NCBI RefSeq assembly: GCF_900116605.1
Contig: NZ_FPBC01000004.1
Span: 124,001-188,000 of the forward strand
Length of the DNA: 64,000 nt
Source of the DNA: Pseudomonas marincola
Lineage (GTDB): Bacteria > Pseudomonadota > Gammaproteobacteria > Pseudomonadales > Pseudomonadaceae
Reading direction: 5' to 3'
Made by a program: the position numbers and the translations under genes. Shown piece after piece: positions 45,679-55,331 of this stretch (position 1 is the first letter of the stretch; each line of letters opens with the position of its first letter). The notes beneath the pieces were generated by a model. The model was not told the DNA's origin and made no database searches. It worked only from the letters and a program-made list of their open reading frames with translations.

Positions 45679-46815
45679 TTACTCGTCGCGGCGCAGATCC
45701 GGGGGAATCGGCAGATCCTTGAGCGGCGCCGGACGCTTGGCCCGCCCTGCCTGGAATTGGCGAATTTGATAGACGTAAGCCAACACCTGCGCCACCGCCA
45801 TATACAGACCCGCGGGAATTTCCTGGTCGATGTCAGTCGAGTAGAACACCGCCCGCGCCAGCGCCGGAGACTCCAACAGCATGACGTTATGCTCCTGCGC
45901 GATCTCACGAATTTTCAGCGCGGTAAAGTCGGCGCCCTTGGCCAGCATCACGGGTGCATTACCCTTTTCGGGATCGTACTTGAGCGCCACGGCGAAGTGC
46001 GTCGGGTTGGTGATGATCACGTCGGCCTGCGGCACCGCCTGCATCATCCGCCGCTCGGTCATTTCGCGCTGCAGTTGGCGAATACGTTGTTTGACCTCGG
46101 GCTTGCCCTCGCTGTCCTTGTATTCGTCGCGTACTTCCTGCTTGGTCATCATCAGCTTCTGCTTGTTATCCCAGAGCTGAAACGGCACATCGACCAAGGT
46201 AATCAGAACCAGCCCGCAGGACATCCACAGCGCACTCCAACCAACAATATTGATTGCGTGCTTAATGGCGCCCTCAAGGGGCTCGTGAACGATTTTAAGC
46301 AGTTCCTGCTCATTCGATTTGAGCACGGCCAACGCCACGACCAAGACGATACTGAACTTGGCCAGCGCCTTGAGAAGTTCGATTAGCGCCTTGGCGGAAA
46401 ACATCCGCTTGAGGCCGGGACCCGGATTCATCCGGCTGACTTTGGGCGCCATGGCCTTGGCTGAAAACAGCCAGCCACCCAGAGCAATCGGCCCCAGAAT
46501 GGAGGCGACCAGTAATACCAGCAAAAGCGGCATCATCGCCTCCAGGGCGACACGCCCGGAGAACATAAACAACATACCCATCATTCGATCATCCATGATC
46601 ATGTCTCGCTTCAACGCGAAACTCGTGCTCATTACCTCGAGCATTGCATTGGCTAGATTGCCGCCGACGAGTAACAATCCACCTGTACCCGCGAGCATTA
46701 CAGCTAACGTATTAAGCTCTTTCGAGCGTGCGACCTGTCCCTTTTCCCTGGACTCACGAAGGCGTTTCTCCGTGGGGTCTTCACTTTTATCGGCACCGCT
46801 TTCAGATTCTGCCAT
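45679..46815 (-). CDS. flhB: Flagellar export protein FlhB
   Basis: 378 residues: four membrane helices, and a cytoplasmic C-terminal domain with the autocleavage motif NPTH (about residue 270, in DVIITNPTHFAVALKYD). Cleavage switches export from hook to filament proteins. It is 8 bp from fliR. Confidence 0.97.
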   Translation of the reverse strand: MAESESGADKSEDPTEKRLRESREKGQVARSKELNTLAVMLAGTGGLLLVGGNLANAMLEVMSTSFALKRDMIMDDRMMGMLFMFSGRVALEAMMPLLLVLLVASILGPIALGGWLFSAKAMAPKVSRMNPGPGLKRMFSAKALIELLKALAKFSIVLVVALAVLKSNEQELLKIVHEPLEGAIKHAINIVGWSALWMSCGLVLITLVDVPFQLWDNKQKLMMTKQEVRDEYKDSEGKPEVKQRIRQLQREMTERRMMQAVPQADVIITNPTHFAVALKYDPEKGNAPVMLAKGADFTALKIREIAQEHNVMLLESPALARAVFYSTDIDQEIPAGLYMAVAQVLAYVYQIRQFQAGRAKRPAPLKDLPIPPDLRRDE

Positions 46816-46823
46816 TTTATTTT

Positions 46824-47606
46824 TTAACTCGCCCGAACCAGTTCACGCATGAACTGCAAAGCCTCAGTGGCGAACACCTGATACTGCGAGAGGATATCCG
46901 CGGTACCAATCCAGACAATCCCCAAACCCAGCAGCAACGTCAGCGGAAAACCGATGGAGAAGATGTTCAACTGCGGCGCGGCCCGGGTCATGACCCCAAA
47001 CGCCAAGTTAATCACCAACAACGCGGTAATCGCCGGCAACACCAACAACAGCGAGGCGCCCATGACCCATCCCAGGCGCGTGGCAATTGCCCAGTAATGC
47101 TGACTGACCAGACTCTCGCCAACCGGCAATGAAGTGAAGCTTTCGGCCAACACTTCAAAGACCACCAGGTGGCCATTCATGGCCAAAAACAGCAGCGTTA
47201 CCAGCACCGTGAAAAACTGACCGATTACCGGCACCGAAACACCGTTGGTAGGGTCAACCATCGACGCAAAGCCCAGACCCATCTGAGTCGAGAGTATTTG
47301 CCCGCCGATCACGAACGCATGGAAAAACAACTGCAGGGTGAAACCCATCATCACGCCGATCAGCACCTCCTGTGCAATCAGCAACCAGGTTTGCAAACTG
47401 AGTGCATCCACGGCCGGCATTGGTGCCAAACTCGGCACCAACACCACACTCACCGCCAGTGCAAGGTACAGGCGCACACGCAGTGGAACCAACTGCGTAC
47501 CGATGACCGGCATGGTCATCAACAGCGAGGCGATGCGAAAAAGCGGCAATAAAAACGTACTGACCCAGCCGCCAATTTGCGCATCGCTAAGCTCTAGCAA
47601 AGGCAT
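46824..47606 (-). CDS. fliR: Flagellar export apparatus protein FliR
   Basis: 260 residues with six membrane helices (WVSTFLLPLFRIASLLMTMPVIG first) and NPTNG in the middle loop. A GTG lies at 47615, but GGAG is spaced for the ATG at 47606. FliR builds the export gate core with FliP and FliQ. Confidence 0.95.
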   Translation of the reverse strand: MPLLELSDAQIGGWVSTFLLPLFRIASLLMTMPVIGTQLVPLRVRLYLALAVSVVLVPSLAPMPAVDALSLQTWLLIAQEVLIGVMMGFTLQLFFHAFVIGGQILSTQMGLGFASMVDPTNGVSVPVIGQFFTVLVTLLFLAMNGHLVVFEVLAESFTSLPVGESLVSQHYWAIATRLGWVMGASLLLVLPAITALLVINLAFGVMTRAAPQLNIFSIGFPLTLLLGLGIVWIGTADILSQYQVFATEALQFMRELVRAS

Positions 47607-47635
47607 TGCAGCCACTCCGTTTCAGGCGCGTACAT

Positions 47636-47905
47636 TCAGCCAATCATCGTCGGAATGCTCATGATTAAATTTTGCGTGTATTCCATTAATTTCTGCACAA
47701 GCCAGGGCCCGGCAACGATTAATGTCAGCAAAATCACGATCAGACGCGGCAAAAAGCTCAGGGTTTGCTCGTTGATCTGGGTCGCCGCCTGGAACATGGC
47801 CACGACCAGACCCACCAGCAAACTGGGCACCACAATGGTTGAAACAATCAGAGCCGTCAGCCACAAGGCATCACGAAACAGATCGACCGCGACTTCGGGT
47901 GTCAT
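47636..47905 (-). CDS. fliQ: Flagellar export apparatus protein FliQ
   Basis: 89 residues with two membrane helices and the family motif QAATQINEQTLSFLPRL between them. It fits the FliQ family exactly in length and lies between fliR and fliP. Confidence 0.96.
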   Translation of the reverse strand: MTPEVAVDLFRDALWLTALIVSTIVVPSLLVGLVVAMFQAATQINEQTLSFLPRLIVILLTLIVAGPWLVQKLMEYTQNLIMSIPTMIG

Positions 47906-47907
47906 GC

Positions 47908-48663
47908 CTAAACCCCTCCGAAACTGGCAGCCAGCGTGCCCATGATCAGCGCCCAGCCGTCGATCAGCACAAACAGCATGATCTTGAATGGCAGCGAGAT
48001 AATCAGCGGCGACAGCATCATCATCCCCATGGCCATCAGGATGCTCGATACAACAAGGTCGATGATCAGAAACGGAATGAAGATCATGAACCCGATCTGG
48101 AATGCGGTTTTTAGCTCGGACGTCACGAACGCCGGAATCAGGATGGTCAGTGGCGCATCATCCGGGCTGGCAATGTCGGTACGTTTGGACAAACGCACGA
48201 ACAACTCAAGGTCACTGGAGCGGGTCTGCGCCAGCATGAAATCCTTGATCGGGCCTTCGGCCTTGGCAATCGCATCTTGCGCCGGCAATTGCTCATTGAG
48301 ATAGGGCTGCAAGGCGTCCTGATTGATCCGGTCGAACACCGGCGCCATGATGAACATGGTCAGAAACAGCGCCAGACCGGTGAGAATCTGGTTCGACGGT
48401 GTCTGCTGCAAACCCAGCGCCTGACGCAGAATCGAGAAGACGATAATGATCCGGGTGAAGCTGGTCATCAACATCAGGACCGCAGGAATGAAGCTCAGCG
48501 CGGTCATGATCAGCAGAATCTGCAGGCTGACCGAATATTCCTGCTGGCCCTGTGCATCGGTGCTCAGGGTAATGGCCGAGATCGACAACGGGTCTTCGGC
48601 GGCAAACACATGCGGCGCAGCCAGCATCAACAACGGCAAAAGCAGTAACGCGAGAACACGCAT
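47908..48663 (-). CDS. fliP: Flagellar export apparatus protein FliP
   Basis: 251 residues: signal peptide, then four membrane helices with [37 protein letters not shown]. The ATG at 48663 overlaps the fliO stop as TGATG; a TTG precedes it by one codon. FliP initiates assembly of the export gate. Confidence 0.96.
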   Translation of the reverse strand: MRVLALLLLPLLMLAAPHVFAAEDPLSISAITLSTDAQGQQEYSVSLQILLIMTALSFIPAVLMLMTSFTRIIIVFSILRQALGLQQTPSNQILTGLALFLTMFIMAPVFDRINQDALQPYLNEQLPAQDAIAKAEGPIKDFMLAQTRSSDLELFVRLSKRTDIASPDDAPLTILIPAFVTSELKTAFQIGFMIFIPFLIIDLVVSSILMAMGMMMLSPLIISLPFKIMLFVLIDGWALIMGTLAASFGGV

Positions 48664-49115
48664 CAATCAACATCCTTATTGGCGTTACCCGACTGTTTGC
48701 CCAGTGCCTGCATCAGGCGCTGGGCAAAATCGCCCGAAGCCTGAGTACTGCTCGCCGCAGAAACCGGCTCGGCCATCACATGCAGCGGCGCAATACGCCC
48801 CGGCGTGAGCCCGATGAGAACCTGCTCGCCCCCCACCTGCACCAGCACCAGACGGTCACGCGGGCCCAGCGTCTGGGTGGCGACGATCTGGATTACCTGC
48901 CCGCCACGCGGGGTAATCTGCTGCACCCGACGCACCAGCCAGGCCAGCAAAAAAATCAGCCCGATCACCAGCAGCAAGCCCAGAACCAGCTGCGCCAACT
49001 GGCCGCTGACATTACTGGTTGCGAGGTTTTTGGCCGGTTCAGTTACAGCTTTAACTGCCGCCTCTTCGACGAACGCCGGCACGGGCAGCAACAACAGCAG
49101 CGGCAGTATTTTCAT
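48663..49115 (-). CDS. fliO: Flagellar export apparatus protein FliO
   Basis: 150 residues: short N-terminal periplasmic part, one membrane helix ([19 protein letters not shown]), and a small cytoplasmic domain ([30 protein letters not shown]). FliO is a scaffold for FliP assembly. It abuts fliN. Confidence 0.93.
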   Translation of the reverse strand: MKILPLLLLLPVPAFVEEAAVKAVTEPAKNLATSNVSGQLAQLVLGLLLVIGLIFLLAWLVRRVQQITPRGGQVIQIVATQTLGPRDRLVLVQVGGEQVLIGLTPGRIAPLHVMAEPVSAASSTQASGDFAQRLMQALGKQSGNANKDVD

Positions 49116-49116
49116 C

Positions 49117-49590
49117 TCAACGGAGCTTCTTGATGCGTTCGCTTGGGCTGATAACGTCGGTCAGGCGGATGCCGAACTTCTCGTTGACCACGACCACTTC
49201 GCCATGGGCGATCAGGGTGCCGTTAACCAACACATCCAGCGGCTCGCCGGCCAGTCTGTCGAGTTCGATAACCGAACCCTGATTGAGCTGCAGCAGGTTG
49301 CGGATGGTGATGTCGGTGTTGCCCACTTCCATCGAGATCGACACGGGAATGTCGAGAATCACATCCAGATTCGGTCCTTCGAGATTGGTCAGCGCGCTGT
49401 TGCTTGGCGCAGCGCCACCGGCAAATTCTTCCATTGGCGCACGCGGCGCCGCAGGCTTGGCGGTCTCGGCCAGCATGGCGTCGATGTCGGCCTGATTGGC
49501 ATCATCGTCGCCCGACTCGGCTAGCGCCGCAGCCCATTCATCAGCCAGCGCTTGCTCCTCGGCTGAGGTTGTTTGATTTTCGTCTGCCAT
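49117..49590 (-). CDS. fliN: Flagellar switch protein FliN
   Basis: 157 residues. An acidic N-terminal half (to about 75) precedes the SpoA/FliN domain (LDVILDIPVSISMEVGNTDITIRNLLQLNQGSVIELDR). It builds the C-ring with FliM and FliG. Confidence 0.97.
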   Translation of the reverse strand: MADENQTTSAEEQALADEWAAALAESGDDDANQADIDAMLAETAKPAAPRAPMEEFAGGAAPSNSALTNLEGPNLDVILDIPVSISMEVGNTDITIRNLLQLNQGSVIELDRLAGEPLDVLVNGTLIAHGEVVVVNEKFGIRLTDVISPSERIKKLR

Positions 49591-49646
49591 GGTCTTTCCT
49601 CGGCTGGCGGATAACAGTTAGGCGTCTGCCAGGGGCGAAATGCCCC

Positions 49647-50615
49647 TTAGCGACGTTCGATAGGATCAAGCACCTGCAAGGCCAGATTGCCTTTGTTGGC
49701 ACCCAGTTTGACCTTGAAGGCCGGCACGCCATTGGCGCGCATAACCATGTGTTCCGGCAGCTCGACGGGAATTACATCGCCGGGCTGCATGTGCAAAATG
49801 TCGCGAACCTTGAGCTGACGTCGTGCAACAGTGGCGGTCAGCGGCACGCTGACGTCGAGAATGTCTTCACGCAGCGCCTTGACCCAGCGTTCATCCTGAT
49901 CATCAACATCCGATTGAAAACCGGCGTCGAGCATCTCCCGGATCGGTTCGATCATCGAATAAGGGATGGTGATGTGCAGGTCTCCGCCACCGCCGTCCAG
50001 TTCGATATGGAACGTCGAGACGACGATCACTTCGCTCGGGCTGACAATATTCGCCATGGCGGGATTAACTTCCGAGTTGACGTACTCGAAGTTGATATCC
50101 ATCACCGCGTGCCACGCTTCCTTGAGGTCGATAAACGCCTGATCCAGCACCATGCGCACGACGCGTAATTCGGTCGGGGTAAATTCACGGCCTTCGATCT
50201 TGGCGTGCCGGCCATCGCCACCAAAGAAATTGTCCACCAACTTGAACACCAGCTTGGCGTCAAGAATGAACAAGCCGGTGCCGCGCAGCGGTTTCATCTT
50301 CACCAGATTGAGGCTGGTTGGCACATACAGCGAATGCACGTACTCACCAAACTTCATCACCTGCACGCCACCCACGGCCACGTCGGCACTGCGCCGCAGC
50401 AGGTTGAACATGCTGATGCGGGTATAGCGGGCAAAGCGCTCGTTGATCATTTCCAGCGTCGGCATGCGCCCACGCACGATACGGTCCTGAGTGGTCAGGT
50501 CATATTGTTTGATGCTGCCCGGTTCTACTGCATCTTCGGGCTCGAGCAGGCCATCATCAACACCATGCAACAAGGCATCGATTTCATCCTGTGAAAGCAG
50601 ATCTTGCACAGACAT
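49647..50615 (-). CDS. fliM: Flagellar switch protein FliM
   Basis: 322 residues. The N-terminal CheY-P binding peptide LSQDEIDALLHG is followed by the FliM middle domain with the GGxG-type loop (AVGGVQVMKFGEYV) and a C-terminal SpoA domain. FliM converts CheY-P binding into motor switching. Confidence 0.97.
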   Translation of the reverse strand: MSVQDLLSQDEIDALLHGVDDGLLEPEDAVEPGSIKQYDLTTQDRIVRGRMPTLEMINERFARYTRISMFNLLRRSADVAVGGVQVMKFGEYVHSLYVPTSLNLVKMKPLRGTGLFILDAKLVFKLVDNFFGGDGRHAKIEGREFTPTELRVVRMVLDQAFIDLKEAWHAVMDINFEYVNSEVNPAMANIVSPSEVIVVSTFHIELDGGGGDLHITIPYSMIEPIREMLDAGFQSDVDDQDERWVKALREDILDVSVPLTATVARRQLKVRDILHMQPGDVIPVELPEHMVMRANGVPAFKVKLGANKGNLALQVLDPIERR

Positions 50616-50627
50616 CTGAGCTCCTGA

Positions 50628-51149
50628 CTACTGCACTACGATATTGGTGAACAGCACTTGCTCTACAGCCAGTTTGCCGATCTCTTTTTGCGCCAGTTCC
50701 TGCACGCTGGCAGTCGCTTGCTGACGCAGCATTTCCTTGCCTACCGGCGTTGCCACCGAAGCAAATTGCTGGCTGGAGAACAGCATCACCAGCTTGTTAC
50801 GCAGCACCGGCATGTGCACTTTGAGCGCATCCAGAGCCGCCTGATCACGCGACATCAAGGCAACGCTGACCTGCATGTAGCGGGCGCGGCCGTTGTCCGA
50901 AAAATTCACCACGAAGGCCGGCGTCAATTCTTCATAAATAGCCGGCTTACGCACGGGTTCAGCGGCTGCCGCTTCTTCGGCGGCGGGCGCCGGGGCGTCG
51001 CTGTTCTTGCCCAGAAAAAACCAGGTAGCGGCCACGGTTGCACCAACGATCACAAGCAAGGCGACCAACCCGAGGACAATGATTTTCAATTTGCCCGAAG
51101 GCTTTTTGTCTGCTGCCGGAGCGTCCTGCGCTGCCTGTTTCTTAGCCAT
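50628..51149 (-). CDS. fliL: Flagellar basal-body-associated protein FliL
   Basis: 173 residues: short cytoplasmic N-terminus, one membrane helix (about 26-47), a linker, and a periplasmic FliL domain (IYEELTPAFVVNFSDNGRARYMQVSVALMS). FliL surrounds and supports stators. It heads the fliLMNOPQR-flhB operon, behind a sigma-54 motif. Confidence 0.95.
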   Translation of the reverse strand: MAKKQAAQDAPAADKKPSGKLKIIVLGLVALLVIVGATVAATWFFLGKNSDAPAPAAEEAAAAEPVRKPAIYEELTPAFVVNFSDNGRARYMQVSVALMSRDQAALDALKVHMPVLRNKLVMLFSSQQFASVATPVGKEMLRQQATASVQELAQKEIGKLAVEQVLFTNIVVQ

Positions 51150-51199
51150 GCCAATAATCCGTCGCTTCGCTGCGCGAAATACGCTTTAAGGGGTTTGGA

Positions 51200-51214
51200 G
51201 CAAGTGTTATGCCA
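51200..51214 (-). promoter_or_regulatory. Sigma-54 promoter of the fliL operon
   Basis: Minus-strand TGGCATAACACTTGC matches the RpoN consensus TGGCAC-N5-TTGC with one difference, 51 bp before the fliL start. Confidence 0.8.
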
Positions 51215-51312
51215 GCTTGCGGGTAGAGCGGGCGCTACTTTATAGCAACGCAGCCATTGAAGCGTATATCGGCGTAGCATTTACTGACTTGAGCGCACGT
51301 TAAACACGACAA

Positions 51313-51340
51313 CGCCCGGTATGCATAAGCAAGCCGGGCG
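51313..51340 (-). terminator. Candidate fliK terminator hairpin
   Basis: CGCCCGG (51313-51319) pairs with CCGGGCG (51334-51340) about 28 bp after the fliK stop. The T tract is poor, so efficiency is uncertain. Confidence 0.45.
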
Positions 51341-51367
51341 CCGGATTAATCTGCCGCAGGCTATGGA

Positions 51368-52696
51368 TCAGGCGTAGTAATCGACCATGCTGCGCAGGCT
51401 CGCGCCGGTCATCTGGCGCGACTCGACCGCCACGCTCAGCGGCTCCAACTCATCGCTTGCAGCCAGAGAACCCCGATTTGAACCAGTGCCAGCGCCATCA
51501 TCCGAGCCCTGCCCTTGCCAGCCTCGCCCCGATGACTGATCAGATACGCTGGCATCCATCAGGCCCATTCCCTGCTGGTTGAACATCTCGCGCAAGCGGT
51601 GCATCTGCCCTTCGAGCGCGTCACGCACCACCGGGTTGGCGCTGGCGAAGCTGACCTGGGTCTGATCGGCGCTCATGTGAATGCGCACATCGAGGCGGCC
51701 CAGTTCAGCGGGGTCCAGCTGAATTTCGGCAGCCTTCAGATTCTGGCTGGAAAGCCACATAACGCGATCCACCACCGCCTCACTCCAGCCGCCCTGCTGC
51801 ATGGCAATCGGCTGGCCCGGAACCAGAACCGGCTTGGCCACACCTTGCTGCTGATTCATCGCCTGCGTCAGTGCATTGAGTTTGCTGACAAAGTTTTCGG
51901 GACGACTATCTGTTGCGCCCTGCTCCAGACTTTTGAGCTGATCGACCGACAGATCGCCCAGTTTGATATCGCCCAGCTCACCACCTTCTTCAACGCCAGC
52001 GTTGAGGTCCTGGCTCATCGCGGCCATGGCACTGGCAAACCCACCATCGGGGCTGACCATCTTGCCAGTCGCCTCAGCGCTGCCTGTTGCAGTCGCCGCC
52101 GCTGCGGCAGCCTTGGCTTTGGCGCCAAGTTCCAGCGCCATCTTCACCGCAGGCAGTTGATTGAGGGCATCAAGTTCTGGGTCGAAGCTTGCGGCTGTCA
52201 TGCTCGCAGGCCCCGAGCTTTTGAAACTGCTACTGCCAAGCTGCGCCTGCGCCGCCAGATTCTCCGGGGTTGCCAGCAACCCGGCATTTTCGGTCAGCAA
52301 AGTGGCGTCCGCCGCCGTTGCATCGTCTGTGCTGGCGTCTTCGCCTGCCGATGCATCGGTGGCCGTGACGGTTTCGTCGTCAGTGGCCGCGACCGTGTCA
52401 TCACCCGGCAAGGCTTTGCCGTTGTCGGCAACCGCTGGCGACTGGCTGCCAGATGCAGCGGCATCATCGGTCGTCGCGGATTTCTTTTGCGCTTGATTTT
52501 TTTCCTGCTGGGCCGCCTTGCTGGCGTTTTCCTGAGCGATTCTGCTCTGGTCCTGACGCTCCTGCGCATACACATCAGCGAAGCTGGAGCCCTTATTGGC
52601 TGGGGCTTCTGCAGCGCGACTCGAGGCCCTGGCCGAGTCTACCCGGCTGTTGTTGACTGAAGCCGACTTCAATAGCAAATCGGGGGCGGCGGACAT
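51368..52696 (-). CDS. fliK: Flagellar hook-length control protein FliK
   Basis: 442 residues. The long, Ala/Thr/Ser/Asp-rich N-terminal region is followed by the C-terminal Flg_hook domain (about 310-400: LKAAEIQLDPAELGRLDVRIHMSADQTQVSFAS). FliK measures hook length and triggers the FlhB switch. The ATG at 52696 is better spaced from GGAGA than the GTG at 52702. Confidence 0.92.
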   Translation of the reverse strand: MSAAPDLLLKSASVNNSRVDSARASSRAAEAPANKGSSFADVYAQERQDQSRIAQENASKAAQQEKNQAQKKSATTDDAAASGSQSPAVADNGKALPGDDTVAATDDETVTATDASAGEDASTDDATAADATLLTENAGLLATPENLAAQAQLGSSSFKSSGPASMTAASFDPELDALNQLPAVKMALELGAKAKAAAAAATATGSAEATGKMVSPDGGFASAMAAMSQDLNAGVEEGGELGDIKLGDLSVDQLKSLEQGATDSRPENFVSKLNALTQAMNQQQGVAKPVLVPGQPIAMQQGGWSEAVVDRVMWLSSQNLKAAEIQLDPAELGRLDVRIHMSADQTQVSFASANPVVRDALEGQMHRLREMFNQQGMGLMDASVSDQSSGRGWQGQGSDDGAGTGSNRGSLAASDELEPLSVAVESRQMTGASLRSMVDYYA

Positions 52697-52735
52697 AAGC
52701 ACTCTCCGTGCGAAATGGATCTTGCACAGGAGATA

Positions 52736-52750
52736 GCAAACGTTGGGCCA
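52736..52750 (-). promoter_or_regulatory. Candidate sigma-54 promoter of fliK
   Basis: Minus-strand TGGCCCAACGTTTGC keeps GG-N10-GC and TTGC; the -24 element is TGGCCC rather than TGGCAC. It lies 40 bp before the fliK start and touches the palindrome at 52748. Confidence 0.55.
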
Positions 52751-52764
52751 ACTTTAAGTTGGCG
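52748..52764. repeat. Perfect palindrome between hptB-like gene and fliK
   Basis: GCCAACTT-T-AAGTTGGC, 8-bp arms about a single base, overlaps the -24 end of the fliK promoter candidate. It may be a regulator-binding site or a short hairpin ending the upstream transcript. Confidence 0.5.
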
Positions 52765-52793
52765 GCACAGATACCACGTGCATGAGCGCTTGC

Positions 52794-53147
52794 TCAGGCA
52801 TTCAAGCGCTGAAGCTCGACCTCAAGCGCACTATCCAGCCGCGCGCATTGCACTTGCAACTGGGCAACCAACGCCTCCAGCACCGCAAGCGGTTGGTTGT
52901 CGGCCGCCAGCTCCAGCTCGCGGCAAAGCTCGGTCAACTCGGTTGCGCCCATATTGCTCGAACTGCCTTTGAGGCTGTGCGCGGTAAGGTGCAATTGCGC
53001 CCGGTCCGCCTGCGCACAGGCACGCTGCAGCTTGGCCAAGCGCTCGGCGGTATCGATCTGGAAGGTTTTCAGCAGCAGGGGAAAATCAGCGCCCATCAAA
53101 TCTTCAAGTGCCAGCAGAATATCCATGTCTATGGGTGAACTGTTCAT
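52794..53147 (-). CDS. Histidine phosphotransfer (Hpt) protein, HptB-like
   Basis: 117 residues, a lone Hpt domain with the phospho-accepting H57 in LTAHSLKGSSSNMGA. Its start overlaps the stop of the response-regulator/phosphatase gene. In P. aeruginosa the same three-gene set (HptB, HsbR, HsbA) links sensor kinases to partner switching that affects swarming and biofilm; by similarity and order this is that module, placed within the flagellar cluster. Confidence 0.85.
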   Translation of the reverse strand: MNSSPIDMDILLALEDLMGADFPLLLKTFQIDTAERLAKLQRACAQADRAQLHLTAHSLKGSSSNMGATELTELCRELELAADNQPLAVLEALVAQLQVQCARLDSALEVELQRLNA

Positions 53148-54871
53148 CCGTTAATACTCGAAGAAGATGTTTCGACGGGGTAGCCCGACCATTTGAATTC
53201 GACCTGAATGCCATTTTCGGCATCGCTCCAGTCACAGGTATCGCTGAGTTGCTTGATCAACGTCAGCCCGCGCCCGCGCAAGCTGTTGCTGGATATCCTT
53301 TGCCGGGCGACTGACTGAGCATTGAAGCCTGCCCCGCTGTCTTCAACCCGTATGATCAGCGAACCGCCGGAACCTTGCGGGCGCAGTTGCACATCAAAGC
53401 GCACGTAGCCCGACTCCAGCGTCGCCAACCGCTCGCCACGCTGACGGTAATATTCGCTGAACCCCTGCGCATCGACTTTAAGACTCGAATCGAGCGCCAG
53501 CACGCCGTGCTCAAGCGCATTGGAATACAGCTCGACCAGCACGCTGTAAATATCGCCCATGCGCTCTTGCAGGCCGCGCGTGCGCAGGAGCATATCCAGC
53601 AACATGGGCAGAGGATTGAAACTGCGCAGCGTCTCGCCACGAAATTCAAAACGCGTGCCCCAATCAACCGGCCCTTCGTGACTGTCGTGAGCAAACGCCG
53701 CGCTGGCGCGACCGTGAGCGGGCGTGTCGATCATGCTCACTTCAATAAAGCTGACGTCGTCTTTGGCCTCGCCACGAAAATCGCCCAGGGCCTGCTGGAT
53801 CGCAGTAAATACATTGCGCCGGCCTTCTTCACAACCCAGTACTTCAAGCAGGCGGGCCTCGCCGAACAATTCGCCCTGAGCGTTTGCCGCTTCAAGCACG
53901 CCATCGGTAAGCAGAAAGACCCGATCGCCATCCGCCAGTGGGTACACCTCGAAATCGGCCCTGAAAGCTTTCGGGTCGAGCACCCCAAGCGGCAAGTGCT
54001 TCGAAACCAATGGCACCGGTTCACCGCCATCATCTGGCAACAGATAACCCTGAGGCAGACCGCCATTCCAGACCTTGACGATTTTCTGCTGGAAACCGAC
54101 ATGCAGCACGGTCGCGCAGCAGAATACATCCACCGGCAATATCTGCTTCAGCTTGCCGTTGATCTCCCGCAGGATGTCCTCAAGCGCATGCCCTTTGGCG
54201 GTCATCCCGTAGAAAATCTGCGCCAGGGGCATGGCCCCGACAGCGGCCCTGAGGCCATGGCCGGTGAAGTCACCGAGTAAAATATGCATGTCGCCCGAAG
54301 GCTGATAAGCCGCCAGCAGCAAGTCACCGCTGAACACGGCGTAAGGGGATTGCAGGTAGCGGATATTGGCCGCATTCAGGCAACCCGAGTGGGCGACTTT
54401 ATCGAATACCGCCTTGGCCACATGCTGCTCGTTCAGCAGATAATCATTGTGTGCGGAGATCAGATTGCGCTGCTGCAACACGGTGGCGTGCAGGCTGCGC
54501 AGCCGGTCCATCGCCAGCAATTTGGCCTCGATGATCACGCGGTTGTAGGGCTTGGCCAGAAAATCATCACCGCCCGCCTCAAGGCAGCGCACCAGCGCCT
54601 CGCCCTCGCTCAGGGAGGTGAGAAAAATCAGCGGCACCAGCTCTTCGCCCGAAGCCTGCTTGATCAGGCGCGCCGCTTCGAAGCCGTCCATGACCGGCAT
54701 CAGGGCATCCATCAAAACCAGTTGCGGGCGCTCGCTATGAAACAGGCTCACGGCCTCAAGGCCATTGGCGGCCGTGATCACGCGATGCCCCTGACGACTG
54801 ACAATGGTCGACAAGAGCATACGGTCAGCAGCGTTGTCCTCGGCAATCAGAATGGTCAAGCGCTCAGCCAT
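53144..54871 (-). CDS. Receiver-PP2C phosphatase-kinase fusion, HsbR-like
   Basis: 575 residues in three parts: receiver domain (phospho-acceptor D55 in LVLMDALMPVMDG), PP2C/SpoIIE-type phosphatase (LLGDFTGHGLRAAVGAMPLAQIF, about 215-240, ending with SFIEV), and a C-terminal GHKL anti-sigma-factor-type kinase (YSNALEHGVLALD, then VEDSGAGFN and GRGLTLIKQL). It can both phosphorylate and dephosphorylate the STAS partner, under control of the Hpt protein. Confidence 0.9.
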   Translation of the reverse strand: MAERLTILIAEDNAADRMLLSTIVSRQGHRVITAANGLEAVSLFHSERPQLVLMDALMPVMDGFEAARLIKQASGEELVPLIFLTSLSEGEALVRCLEAGGDDFLAKPYNRVIIEAKLLAMDRLRSLHATVLQQRNLISAHNDYLLNEQHVAKAVFDKVAHSGCLNAANIRYLQSPYAVFSGDLLLAAYQPSGDMHILLGDFTGHGLRAAVGAMPLAQIFYGMTAKGHALEDILREINGKLKQILPVDVFCCATVLHVGFQQKIVKVWNGGLPQGYLLPDDGGEPVPLVSKHLPLGVLDPKAFRADFEVYPLADGDRVFLLTDGVLEAANAQGELFGEARLLEVLGCEEGRRNVFTAIQQALGDFRGEAKDDVSFIEVSMIDTPAHGRASAAFAHDSHEGPVDWGTRFEFRGETLRSFNPLPMLLDMLLRTRGLQERMGDIYSVLVELYSNALEHGVLALDSSLKVDAQGFSEYYRQRGERLATLESGYVRFDVQLRPQGSGGSLIIRVEDSGAGFNAQSVARQRISSNSLRGRGLTLIKQLSDTCDWSDAENGIQVEFKWSGYPVETSSSSING

Positions 54872-54884
54872 GCGTGGCGCTCAC

Positions 54885-55190
54885 TCAACGAACGTCGAAT
54901 AACTGTTCGAAATTGGAAATGGAGAGGATCTTGCGCACATCAGCGTTGCTGTTGATCACACTGATTTTCGCGGTTTCGCCACCGGCATAGTCGCGCAGCA
55001 GCAACAACATGCCCAACGCCGAACTGTCGAGATAGGTCGTTTCCGCCAGATCAACCACATAGCGCGAAGGCGAGATTGAGGCTTTTTCATAGGCGTCGCG
55101 AAAATGCTGATGGGCGGCAAAATCGAACCGTCCCTGCACCTGAATAGTCAGCACTTTTCCATCAGTCGAGGGCTGCGAAGTGATAACCAT
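54885..55190 (-). CDS. STAS anti-sigma-factor-antagonist-type protein, HsbA-like
   Basis: 101 residues, a single STAS domain with the phospho-serine region YLDSSALGMLLLL (S56). AGGAG precedes the ATG at 55190; a longer frame is discarded. It is the first gene of the three-gene switch, 14 bp before the HsbR-like gene. In P. aeruginosa, HsbA binds FlgM when phosphorylated and the diguanylate cyclase HsbD otherwise; that is family knowledge, not shown here. Confidence 0.9.
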   Translation of the reverse strand: MVITSQPSTDGKVLTIQVQGRFDFAAHQHFRDAYEKASISPSRYVVDLAETTYLDSSALGMLLLLRDYAGGETAKISVINSNADVRKILSISNFEQLFDVR

Positions 55191-55331
55191 GTGAACTCCT
55201 TTTGCTAAACGGCCTTGATGGATCAATCATCACAGGGTTTACAGCTTTCGCCTAGCTCTGCTGAATAAAATTGCCGCAAGACGCACGCACAAATCAGCCA
55301 GCCGGGCCGGACCGCTGTGGATGATAGACGC

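Noticed and set aside
51599..52660. 353-residue plus-strand open frame opposite fliK
   Set aside because: Low-complexity shadow of the Ala/Thr-rich FliK region.
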